From NCBI RefSeq assembly GCF_022201045.2, contig NC_068557.1, positions 25,273,501 to 25,337,500 of the forward strand: 64,000 nucleotides of DNA, written 5' to 3'. Origin of the DNA: Citrus sinensis (lineage: Eukaryota; Streptophyta; Magnoliopsida; Sapindales; Rutaceae). Positions 46,028 to 57,800 of this stretch are shown one piece after another; position 1 is the stretch's first letter; the number at the start of each line of letters is the position of its first letter. Under the pieces are notes generated by a model, which worked only from the letters and a program-made list of their open reading frames with translations, did no database searches and was not told the origin of the DNA. The translations under genes and the position numbers were made by a program.

Positions 46028-47808
46028 CAGGAGGGAAAAAGAAAAGCATTACACGATTAATATTCTTCAAGAAGCTGAAGCTGGATATCAAAAAGTTCAA
46101 AATAACATAATTCATTTAAAAAAAAAAAAAGCAATGAACACGCAGTGAACCAGGCCATTTAACTCGTATATATTTTAAGATATGTGAAAAACAGAAAATA
46201 TATTAAGCGTAATAAGCATTTATAACAATTAAAAAATATATATAAATAAAAAAGGGACATTTTTCAGTTTCCACTGAATTAAAAATTGCTTCTAAAACCA
46301 AGAGAAAATAATTGAAATCATATATGGACAACAAGACACTTAAGCTCAACCAGAACCTTTAAATCCTTCTTCAAACTCTTTCCCATACATTGATTATGAT
46401 AATAGTAATTTAGTGATATAAAACTAATGCAGCAAAATAGAGCAGAAACTAAAGAAAACCTATACTGTGTAAGTGAGCTGGACTTGTTTCCTGCGGAGCA
46501 AACCCCATAACCACACAGTCTATTTAGAAGGCTGAGACCTACAGCATGATCTAACTAAAAGGTCACAACATCCCATGAAAAGATAGGAATACAAGTACTC
46601 ATAAAAGGGACATTCATCCACTGCTAATTATAATGCCAATGTCCAAATCCTATATAAGCCAAGAGGCCCCAAATTGTACTCCACTATGGAAATTTATCAT
46701 GATCTGTCATGGATTTTACAGGATTTCTTCAGTTCCCCCTCACTACAGACTGTAGTTTGCTTAATAATACAACACCTTTCCAAATCTAAATCATGTTAAA
46801 AGAATGCACAACCAGATTTCACAGACCTCTACCAAGGATTTATATCATTTAACTAGCAGAAGGAAAACCTTTAGCTTCGAAAAAGATGGGAAACATTACA
46901 GCATGTAACAGCCCCAAAACACACATATATATGTGAAATCATTTGGAAAAAGCAGTTTTATCATGTGAACCGTTCCCATAGTCCAAGATATAGGTAACTT
47001 TGCAGGAAATTGATTCAAATTCCAGAGGTACACAATCGATTTAGGGTACTCCATTCATTTAAGAATATTTAGCCGCTTGTCATGGAAAACTAACAGATTA
47101 GATACTTGTCCCATACGCAATGAGATTTCTACATATGGAAAAACTATCTCTCAGCTTTCTACCAATCTGACACACAATTTAAGCTGATAGAAAGATTTAA
47201 AATTTTGCCGCAACCAACCACTTGAACATTCACAAAAATTTAAAACACAAATCAAAATAGAAGTGAATACATATACAGAAACAAACAACTCGAGCAAAAC
47301 AAATTTTCCATATGTTAAACAAGTTTTCATTATCAGACAGTGTTATTGCAGGCAACAAACCTCAGTTTCGACCTATAAGTCAACATCTGCCAAATCAATT
47401 GTGAGCAGAAAGCCATAGGAGTTTATATTTTTTTTTTCCTTTTCCCTTCACTTTCTCAGGAAGCAAACAGCATGTTAAAAAAAACAAAATACGCACAAAT
47501 ACTATATAATTCATAGACGCACATGATCTGCTGTTGCTCTTAGAAACAAAGCAACAGAAAACGAAGAATTCACTTTTTTCTTTTATTTTCTTTACTGTCC
47601 GCCGTTTCCTCGAGAACCAAACGAATAATGTCTTTAAAAAAATTCAAATAAAAAAAATGAAAAATGAAAGAAAGAATTCGAAACGATACCACTGCAATGT
47701 GCATAAACGAGCAGAGAACGAACAGATTCAAAATGAAGATTAATTGCCAAAAATAAATACAATAGATTAAAGAGTTACAGAGTTTATTTAATTTGGAAAA
47801 TGAACTGA
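46028..47808 (-). other. Likely 5' UTR intron of LPP copy A
   Basis: A CTCCTGCAG acceptor sits 11 bases before the ATG, and a possible donor (AGAG|GTCAGT) lies near 47808. A TATA box lies about 85 bases further upstream. No coding frame in between. The 3' boundary is well supported; the donor is a guess. Confidence 0.45.
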
Positions 47809-47892
47809 CCTCTGAACCAGCTGACCTCTTTTGGATTTCTGAAAAACAAGTAAAAGCGAGAATGTTTTTGCTTTTGCTGTGCGGAAGAGGAG

Positions 47893-47902
47893 ATTTTTAT
47901 AG
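47893..47902 (-). promoter_or_regulatory. TATA box of LPP copy A
   Basis: CTATAAAAAT on the minus strand, followed by GC-balanced DNA, upstream of the inferred first non-coding exon. Confidence 0.5.
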
Positions 47903-49392
47903 CCCCAGCAAAAACAAGTGATTAGAAGTGGGTCCAAGTGAGCTCATTACTCCATCTGTGACTGTGAGGGAAGCTGGGGACTGTACCTTCTAAATGCTGT
48001 GTAAGGTAACAAACTCCGATTTTTTATAAATTAGCTTGTAAAAAGAGCGCGTGAAGTTCTTATTTTATATTTTTTGTTTTTTATTTTTTATTTATGCCGA
48101 CAAAAATATAAAGGATAATTATGAAAAGGAAGTGGACAAAATTTCAAATTTTTTTCAATAAAGTGGTATCGTATAGTAATTTAAAAAAGTAATCCACTTC
48201 ACCAAATTCATATTGTAATGTGAAGTGAATGAAATTTGTGCCCTCGAGCCTCTTTGAGTGGTTGTTTTCATAAAAGAAAAATGTCATTTTGATTTTAAAT
48301 ATTTATTTTCTTTTCTTTTTTTCCTTTTTCTTTTTTTGGGTCCCAAGTTCAATACCAAATTAGATGAAATGGGCTTCAGATTTTTGAATCTGCTAAAAAA
48401 GGTCCCGCTAAATACTTTTATGGGAACACTCAATTGAAATATTTTAATAGCTTACTCAAAAACATTTTTAAGTAGTGAATGCATGTATTTGTGGTTGAAA
48501 TATAAAGACATCTTTTGCAACGTGCAATAGGTAGAGGAGATTTTAATTTCCATCTACAGAAAGCAACACAGCCTTTTGAATTTGATAATTGGATGATTAA
48601 ATTCTATAATCTAATCATTATTTACTCCCTAAATTCGACTTAATTATGTAATTTTGACCCTCCGAACGCACTATCGATTTTGATTCATCAAAATCTTTGA
48701 TCCCCTTGTCAAAACTCCATTCTTTCTTTTTCAATATTCTTTGCTTGTCCATGGCATTATCTCTTTTGTTCTTTTATCTCGCAAGATTCAATGATCTATA
48801 ACGCATGATGAACTTTGAGAAAAAGTGGAACGTGGCAACGTCGCATCCGTGCGGATTAGAAACAGAGATAAATTAATTATTTTAAATGGGTAAATGAAAC
48901 AACTGCCCACTTCTCTAATTTGGGATCTCAGATTCTGAAAATCATTAATAATTGTAAGTCGTGTTCATAATAAAGACGCTTAGGAAACGTTTATGCTTGC
49001 AGTAGCAAGTTGAAAAATTACATTAGTGAGTTTTCTATTCAAACAAGTGGTTGAAATCCGGGGCACTATTAAGCTAATGCAAGCCTGCACGGGTTGGTCT
49101 ATCAATCAGAGAGCTTGCATATATAAAATTATTGATCCATCTAGGGAAGGCTTATCCTTAAACTTATTAATATCTTTAATTAACTTGACTAATTTCACAA
49201 GTAGAGATTCAAGTGGGGACGGCTCGACCAGGAAGGCCAACGACTTGCTAAAAGCCTAAGCATATTTTATTATTTAACCCAAAAAAGAAAATTAGTATAC
49301 ATTCAAAATAGCAAATTAGGGAACATATATGTACATAAAGCTACAAGTAATAAAGAATGTGAAGCAAAGGCAAAACTGAAGATGCGTAGGTT
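47903..49392. other. Intergenic spacer between the two LPP genes
   Basis: Contains the promoter of copy A and the 3' region of copy B. AT-rich and no additional gene recognised. Confidence 0.45.
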
Positions 49393-51315
49393 TCATCTCC
49401 TTCCTGACTCCATTTCATCCAATGTTGAGCTTGGAGGGCTGTTCGCATATACTGGCAAAAATGCGTCACCATTTGGTTCTGTTCGTTGATTAACAGAATG
49501 AATCTCCATCTCAAGTGCATTCACTGAATTCCTGGAATGCCCCATGTTGTTGCTATGTGACTCCTCCCTTGCTCTGAAATATGCATAAGGTCCCCATCCT
49601 GAAGTTCACAAAATTAAGCGAAGACAGAATGATTAATTCAACAAGATGCATTACATTCTGCCTATGATGACTATTTGTGCTGAAATCTCCATTAAGAGGG
49701 CTTATGTATATCAATCCAAAGATTAGCTTGAAATATGAAAGGTATGAAGATAAATTTTACCATCGTCATAATGTGGGGGTGGGAAGAATTGCAGATAGCA
49801 CAAAGTGGCCACAACGAGCCCTGTATGAAGTAAAACATGCAGAAAGTTATTAACTTCCTAGGTTCAATGCATATTGATTATAGTTTTAGTCGTATGTAAC
49901 AATGGAGTTCAAAACAGACCTATCATGCCACCAGCAAATACATCTTGCCAATGGTGCCAATAGTCAGAAACTCGAGAAACGCCAACGAGAGATGCAACGA
50001 GTAGAGGAAGAAGAACAATGCAGAGCTTCGCCACATGCCCTCTGCCATCAAATGCTTTAATTTTTCCGGATAAGTACAGTGAGAGGAAACCTAATCCTGC
50101 AAAGGACCCTGCAGAGTAGTCTCCATTAGATATTAACTACGTGGTTCGGTCGGTACTATGAAGCAATGAGGTGATCATGAAACAGCGATTCTCTTATATC
50201 ACTACTGACAACATCAATATGTTTCACCACACTATGTAAACAGCAGGGAATTTGCTTACATGAAGTGTGACCACTTGGAAAACTCTTGTGTCCTTCCCTA
50301 ACTTCACTGTCCTTACCATGACATACCACATCTCCCCAATGCCCACCATAATTCTGGAAACAAATGGCAAGTAAAAGGATCAGAAATGAAGTGTCACCTA
50401 TCTAAAAACCAAAACCTGCAATCTTAGTATTAAAACATGTAACAGTTAAAAATGTTGAAGGCATATGTACCGGAACTCCATCGGGAAAGCAACGCCAGAA
50501 GAAGTTGGGTCGAGGCCTACCAGTTGCATTTTTTATTGCATCAGTAATAACCCCAGTAATCAACACAGCATATAAGAGCCCTGATACAGTTGACCATATA
50601 AAATTTAATGGACAGTTAATAAGCACCGGTTTATACACTGAGCTGATCATATATAAAATGATTGCAAAATGTAATTACCTAGAATGCCGTGGTGCAAATC
50701 ATAAACGTCTCTCCTTCTAAGATAGCAGAGAAGGAAAATGGCTATGGGCAACAAAACTGCATACATCTGCCCATCAATGGTGAAAAACAAAAGTTCAATA
50801 CATAACTCTTCCAGCGAGTACTATGACCAGAAGAACTTCAAGTGCCAGTAGCCACAAAGCAGGCTTCCAAAAACAAAGTGAAATAGGCATAAATGGACAG
50901 GCGTATTAGCCACTTGAGGATAACGAATGCACATGGACGAAAAGACATAAAATGGCCTTGAAGCTTATTATGCTCCTTCTATCTCTCTTAAGCCTCCGTT
51001 CTTTTCTTTGGTATACTTGTAATGTTGTTTTGTTTACAACTGAATAATACGGTAAAAGCAGCAATTGATTAAAAGCACATACAAGAAATGAAAACTTACA
51101 GGCACAGCCCAGATGGGCACTGTGTTGTCTTTGAAGGGATACTTCAAGTCTGTCATCATATCCTCTCCCACAAAGCGATAAAATGGATGAATTACATACA
51201 GAACAACCTCAATCACAGCCAGCAGCAACAATATAATCCAATCATGCAAGTGATTTCTCGCAACTCTGGCTCCATGAGATTTAATAGTGTGTGCACCAAG
51301 ATCAATCTCCCTCAT
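49393..51315 (-). CDS. LPP: Lipid phosphate phosphatase (PAP2 family), copy B, unusual exon 1/2 junction
   Basis: Tandem paralogue of copy A in the same orientation. Exons: 51315-51100 (or to 51083), 50767-50679, 50580-50471, 50353-50260, 50108-49920, 49820-49761, 49598-49393. The catalytic motifs are [16 protein letters not shown] and SRVSDYWHH, with FFWRCFPDG and [11 protein letters not shown] around them. The tail differs from copy A ([20 protein letters not shown]) but both end in DEMES, then R/Q-rich. If exon 1 uses the strong CCT|GTAAGT donor at the position used in copy A, exon 2 has 89 nt instead of 88 and the frame is lost. A second donor 17 nt further (CTT|GTATGT) restores it and gives 326 aa with VSFHFLC inserted. 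The rest is intact and looks functional. Confidence 0.85.
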
Positions 51316-52160
51316 TTCCCCACGCTACTCAATGCCACCGAAACAACACCAAACAACACCCCAAGACAATAATTAACTACCCCATAAAGACACAAAAAAC
51401 TTGATCATACGGTGATTAAATTATAATTACTTATGGCACATGTAAGACCACATGCATAAATGCGTTACCATGCAAAGCAACTTTATTTAATCAAATAATT
51501 ATTCCCTGCAGAAACAATTTGAACGCAATAAACAGGCCACAAATACATCGACAACATTCTTAATTTTATAAATTTTCTGATCTGGGACTGGTCAAACATG
51601 GACTCCTTAGACAAATCATCAGTATCGAAGCATCTAATAACCCATTTCATCCGACAAATAAATCCCAAAACCATATACTTTTGAATGAGAAAAGGAACAA
51701 AAAATGTACAATCTTGTAGAACTTGCTGACCTGGAAGAAACCACGGAGGCCGGCAGAAGAACAGACTGATCGGAGCCATCCCCAAGCCATTGATGATGAT
51801 GAATATGCAGGGCAGTTTATGCCAAAATTTTACCAAAACTGATCAACAAAATGAACCCAGATGAGGGAAAAAAAGAAAAAGAAAAATGCCGATAAATACT
51901 ATGTAACCAACATATAAAAACAAGAAACGGAACTTTTATACAAGTATAAAACTTGAAAATAAATTAAGTCAAGTAGTGAAGGAAAAGCTAAAAAAAAAAA
52001 AAAATGCAAGTAAATATGAAGCAAAACCAGACTCACTTGTTCACGTTGTTTCTTAATACAAGAGAAAATTGAGAGAGAAGTGAAAATGAGAGGGACGCTG
52101 TAATGGAAAGAAATGGCGCCGGTTGGTTAACAAACAACTTACAAGTATGAAAGTAGTTCA

Positions 52161-52171
52161 GTTATTTTATA
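52161..52171 (-). promoter_or_regulatory. Possible TATA box of LPP copy B
   Basis: TATAAAATAAC on the minus strand, upstream of a GAGAGAAG-rich leader (about 52060-52090). It would require a 5' UTR intron, as in copy A. Confidence 0.4.
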
Positions 52172-53828
52172 CAATTAATTAATTAATTAATTCTTTATTG
52201 TAATCCGAAATTGAACCTTTTTTTTCTTTTTCATTTTTTCTCCTTTGTAGTCTTACGTTGAAATTGTCAAAACTGGGGTTGGACTTTCGCGAGCGTGACA
52301 GCTGCGGTGCTGCCATCACATTGTTTGACTCTTGCCGGCCCGACGCAGTAATTGCATGTAGCTCTCTATATTTTAGAAAATTACTTATAATGATATGGTT
52401 TACATTTATTTTACACTGGTCTATGTTGTTGGATCCGTACAAACGTCTGTTATCAATTACTTCACTGTTATACGCATGAAAAGTTTGGAAAATAAGTTCT
52501 CGAATAAATATTGTCATTGCGAATGGATTTTCTACAAAATCTAATGATAATATTAGTGATAAACTATGAAAATAATTTGCCGATCACATTAAACAAGATA
52601 CAGCTTTAACAAATATTTTACTTAAATAAATTAATAGTATAATACTTGTATTATCCGTTTAATAATAACAATGTCGCATTTGTATAATTGGGATTCACAA
52701 TTTGTATTCTAATTGATGTTTCACTTATCATTAACTAATCACACGTATAGTATCAGTTAACTTTATTAATGTGATAAGTTGTAACAATTATCAACGAATG
52801 ACATGTTGCTATGTCACAATACAAACCATGCATCCTAACTATGTAAAATAGTATTTCTTACTTAATAATAAAGTTTTATTAATTAATTTAGTTAAAAATC
52901 AATTATATTAAGAGCTAATTAAATTTTGAGTATATAGTATTATAAATAATTAAGTATCAACAGAGAAGATATTATATATATATACACACACACACACATA
53001 CATACATACATTATATGCATACATATTAGGTTAAACAATGGAGTAGCCAGAAAACCGAATCCATGAAACAAAACTATTTATCAATATAAAAAGAAAATAA
53101 GGAATGAAACATAAAAATATCAAAAAATTTACTACAATATTTATATGTCAATAGTTGATACATTTACAATTATCTTTGTGTTCTACACTTCTAGACTGTT
53201 GTTTTTGTTCTCGTTTAATGTTACTCTTCTCCAAAGAAACAATGATGCCCCCATTTGCCGTATCAAAGTTTTAGCTAGAAATCAAGGCATTTAGCCTGTT
53301 AGAGAAAGGCAGCAAAATGCCTAAATTATGAAAAGCTAAAATACGACTTTAGGTTTTTTTTTTTTTAAAAAAAATTATTCGGTTGGGCATTTGTTCATTA
53401 GATTCTATCAAGTTGGACATTTGGGCTTAATTTAAATTTCATAATTGGGCTAAAATTATAAATAGATGAGATATTTAATAAAAAAATTAAACTTAAATTA
53501 ATGAAATAATTAATCCACTTAAGAAAATTTGTACATTTTACTGAATATGACAGAAACATATATTTTTAGAAAATTTAGGACATGTGGAGATAGCTGTCAC
53601 TTCAAGTCCCTTGGTGGCTTCGCTACCAATGTTGAGTAGGTAACTCAGTTACAAGCTAATTGATAATTATATTGGATTATTTTTTAACAAAATTAATAAA
53701 CAGGTTATCTTCTTTGTTTAACACACACAAACACTATTGTGAACTCAAATTACTTTTATTTGCCTCTAAGAATTTGATCAAATGGTTTTCAAATAATTTT
53801 ATTTGATCAATCACTCAAGTTTAAATTA
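52172..53828. other. Intergenic spacer, no gene seen
   Basis: Begins with an (ATTA)n run and includes a (CA)n stretch near 52985-53000. AT-rich. No conserved coding frame. Confidence 0.45.
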
Positions 53829-54947
53829 TAAGAGAGAAGTGGCAATTTAAATCAAGATTCTTCTATTCAGTTTGGTTCGATTCAAACTAAATAAGCTTGG
53901 GTATGAAAATATTGATTCATAATTCGATTTGATTCGATAAATAAACGGACCGAATTTAAGTTTAAGGACATTCGTTTATTCTTTTGGGATTCATTTAATA
54001 AATGGAACATAAATGAATTGAGCATGGTCATTTGTTTGCAATTTATTAATTAAATTATTTTTTACCCTTAAATTTATTTGAAAAATTTTAAAACTTAAAA
54101 GTTAATTCAGTAATTATAAATGATAATAAGACAAAATATATAAGCGAGGGCAGGCATAATTTGACTTAATTTTTATCCACCCTTTACTAGTAATAAAAGA
54201 TCAAACAAATTCAATTCATTTTTTATTTACGCTTAGCTTATCTTGGAGAAGTTCTAATATCAATCTTCACATTCTTGGTGTTTTTGGTGGTCTTTGCAGG
54301 ATTCAGACTCACTTCCTTCTCATCATCTCCTTTTAGTAACTTGCTTTTCATTGTCACTCCAATCAAATCATCAGCAGCAGCACAAATCTGTCAAAATCAT
54401 TTACTAGCTTCCTCTTATAACTCTTCTTCTTCAGAACAACTTCTTCCTCTTCTTCTTCATCGCTCAAAGCCAAAAGCCTCCTCCTCTTCACAGCCACAAG
54501 TGCTGGAGGGCGCGAAACAAAAGAACACTTTCATGGGTTGTGTTACTTGCTGCCGCCGATTATTTGTTAGCTAGAAATCTCTCAACTCGAGTCTTGAATC
54601 GTTGATCATCGAGATAGTTTCGTCTGATCCGTCGTCATTTTCTCCTGATCGGTAACAAATTTATTTAAAGCATTTGTAAACAAATTCATATTCAATTCGA
54701 TTCGTTATGGATTTGTTTATTATGAGATAAGCGAATCTATATTCGATTGGATTCATATATTAATTCTACTAAATAAATTAAACGAATCAAAGCGAATTTT
54801 CATATAATAAACAAATCAAATCTGAATTTTGATATCGTAATTCATTTAATAAACAAATCAAATTTGAATCAGTGGAGTTTTGATTCAATTCGATTAAGAT
54901 TCGATTCGGATTATATTTGTTTATTAGTTTTGCCATCCCTTAGAGAG
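53829..54947. mobile_element. Non-autonomous hAT-like element (53837-54939)
   Basis: Edges AAGTGGCAA and, as reverse complement of the right side, GGGATGGCAAAAC. They are flanked by TAAGAGAG (53829-53836) and TTAGAGAG (54940-54947), an 8-bp duplication with one mismatch. Subterminal DNA is full of TTCGATTCG/ATTTGTTTATTA words on both sides. The centre (54270-54640) is richer in GC and C-rich, and looks like captured host DNA. Confidence 0.6.
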
Positions 54948-56173
54948 GTAGAGTTATTTTATTATTATTATTTCTTCTTTTTTGCTTTAGTCTCCTAACT
55001 TTTATGAAAATAAAATATAGAAACAAAAAGATCTATATAAAAAAAGTTGAAAATTATATCCTTATTTGTGATTATATAAAACTTACGGACCCATGGCCTA
55101 TTATTCCCTTTTTGATTCTTTAATTTGGCTGTGCCGCGTGAGACCCACGAGAGGGCCGGGAATGGACAGACAGATTCATAGATCTTAACACTTTTGGGGT
55201 ACTCTAATTCCTCTTATTTTTTGAAAGGGGTTTGAATGTTTATCATGACTTTCGCTTTTTAAAAATGAATATTAATAACGAGTGACGACTTGTCGTCTGG
55301 TTTACAAGGAAGGACTTGCCACTCCTTTCCATTAGAAGCTGAATTGCCTAGAAATTTCACTTGAATTTTCACCTTCTGGAAGTCTCTCGGACATATAAGC
55401 TAGAATGCCAATATCCTTCAATTCAGAAGAATCTTGGAAGATTCGAAAATTATTTAGCATGATCTCCATGTATCACATAATGTCATATTTGACAGAGGTA
55501 ATAATAAAATATAATGATATTCCACAACATGCTTCTTCTTCTTCTTTAATCCCTGTAACATGCTTCTTAATTAAGCTAAAACAGGCACCTAATATACCTA
55601 TCATTTTGATAAATAATGATTTTAGCATGAGAATTATATATATATATATATATATATATTTTATCTCATAAATATAAAAAGACTCGAATTCTTTGCAACT
55701 TTAAGAAAAATAAGAATGTACTAACACGCACAATTGAAGTTGAAGGAGGTGTTGGTTTAAGAAATTTTGCATGTACTCAACTTTTTTCTTTGATTGCCTC
55801 GCATAAATAAATAGTAAAAACTTGATGTGAAATGAATATATTCTTAAATAGCAAAAACTTGATGCAAAATGAATTTATCCTTTTGTTTATGGATTAGGCA
55901 TGGGACAAAGGCTTTAAACCTAATCTACGGGTCTACTGATGTAGCAATCAGCAATGGTCCCAAAACTCTAAATAATTACCAACTCAAGCCATTATATCCT
56001 TTTTTTTTTCTTCGAATGACGAAAGAATAATTGGAGCAAATGTATCAATCATCCATTGTTAAAGATTGTCCTTAAGTTCAACATTTTCATCTCAAATGGT
56101 GAAAAATTTGGACCAACATTAGTCTACATAATCATATCTATTAATTTATCTCATATTCAACGTACAATCGATG

Positions 56174-56174
<1 letters not shown>
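54948..56174. other. Intergenic spacer, no gene seen
   Basis: AT-rich with a (TA)n tract at 55638-55660. No recognisable coding. Confidence 0.45.

Positions 56175-56242
<68 letters not shown>
56175..56242. repeat. (TTA)n microsatellite
   Basis: About 22 TTA units followed by GTTGTTGTTG. It produces a spurious poly-Leu open frame. Confidence 0.95.
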
Positions 56243-56984
56243 CGTTGTTGTTGTTGTTATTTTACTTCATAAGCGTTATTGTTGAGTGACTAGGTTTTTT
56301 TTAAAGTAATTTTTGGGCTACATTTTACTCCCAATATCTTGTTAATCCCTGTAGCTTCAAGTGGCTAACACCACAGAATTTGTTGGGCTCGACACAGAAA
56401 GGATATAAACACTTGCCTTTGGGCCCAAATATCTTGGAATTGAACTGCTTGCGAAAAATTGGGACCAGCCGACTCATTATTTAAAGTAGATATAAATAAA
56501 TAAATAATCTGAAATTATCCCAAAACTTCATCTTAAATTGTTGCGACTTTTAAATTGTAGAATTAATATTGTAAACAGATAACACTCCGCATATATTATT
56601 ATGGTGTTTTACATTTACCACATATGTAAAAAAAATTAAAATGTTTTAAACAAAACTATATAATAGGTTAAAAGATCTTGCATACATCAACGTGTAATTT
56701 ATAATCAACAGTTGTATCAACTATAAAATATAGTGTAATGGTGTGACAAAGTTAACTATGTACAATCAATTAATCATGATATCTAAATTAACACTTACAG
56801 ATCAATCACATTGAGTGCTGGTTTGGTAATGACGTAGTTTTTAAAATAATTATTATTAGTTATCCTATATAAATAATCAATCATAAAAAGAATTAGTTAA
56901 CTTTTAGTAAAATTTATTTTTAAAAATATTGTGAATTTTAAAAACAATGATATATGTTTAGTAAATCTTATAATTTAAGACTGG

Positions 56985-57800
56985 GTATAGAATCAGATTC
57001 AGATAGATTCGATCTGATCAGATCCAATCCGTATAAATTCATATTGAATTTGAATTTGGCTTCAAATCAAATCAAATCAGATATGATTTGTAACATCCTA
57101 TTAGATTAGATTTGGATTTGGATCGATCCAAATAATCTACTCGAATTCATAGCTGCAATAACGGTAGTGCCACTACCGAAAAAAAAAAAAAAAAAAAAGA
57201 AGAGAGAGAGAAAGAAAATATAAAAGGCAAAGTCACAGCACAAATGTGAAAATCCGTAATTCCATCTTCCTAAACTAGCAGCAGCCACGACCACGAGAAA
57301 CGGACTTGACCCAAGAAACCACAAACCAAGCATAAGCCGCGGAAGACCAAACCAACACCACCAACGACATAAACTAAACGAACTCAGCCGCATCTTCGCA
57401 GACTACTGCATTTAAACCTCACCATATCGACCTTGATGTCGGAGAGATATTCTGGTAAATGTACCTTACAGATTCTGTAACGTAGTTTTGTCCTCTGATG
57501 AGCAGATCAAGAAGATGAGCTGATTTGACACCCTGGGCTTCTGCTAATGAAGCCAATGAAGGAATTTTCTAAGGATTTTTGTTCTCATTAATTATAGATT
57601 TCATAAATTTCTCGTGAAAATTGTCAAAAAGGTCCTAAATCTGAATTCAATTTGAACCAATCTGAATCCAAACTTACAGGAATATTAATCTGATCCACGC
57701 AATTTCGAATCAGATCGGATCAAAATTGAGGTTCGGATTGGAATCAAATGATATTTTTTTCAATCCGAATTATTTGAAATCCGATCGGACTCATCCTAAT
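56985..57800. mobile_element. Probable non-autonomous element rich in GATTCGGAT words
   Basis: The left side (AGATTCGATCTGATCAGATC, CAATCCG) and right side (GATCGGATC, CGATCGGACTC) carry the same words in opposite orientation. The centre (57180-57570) is richer in GC, with an A-run and a GA stretch, and may be captured DNA. Ends not defined and no target duplication found. Confidence 0.4.

Noticed and set aside
54275..54574. Plus-strand open frame of 99 codons with Ser-rich sequence
   Set aside because: Lies in the C-rich core of a hAT-like element, has a non-specific composition and matches no family I know.
56056..56289. Open frame with a poly-Leu run
   Set aside because: It is the translation of the (TTA)n microsatellite.
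57106..57393. Minus-strand open frame with Trp/Phe-rich hydrophobic sequence
   Set aside because: Composition comes from an A-run and GA-rich DNA inside a repeat; no conserved motif or homologous neighbour.
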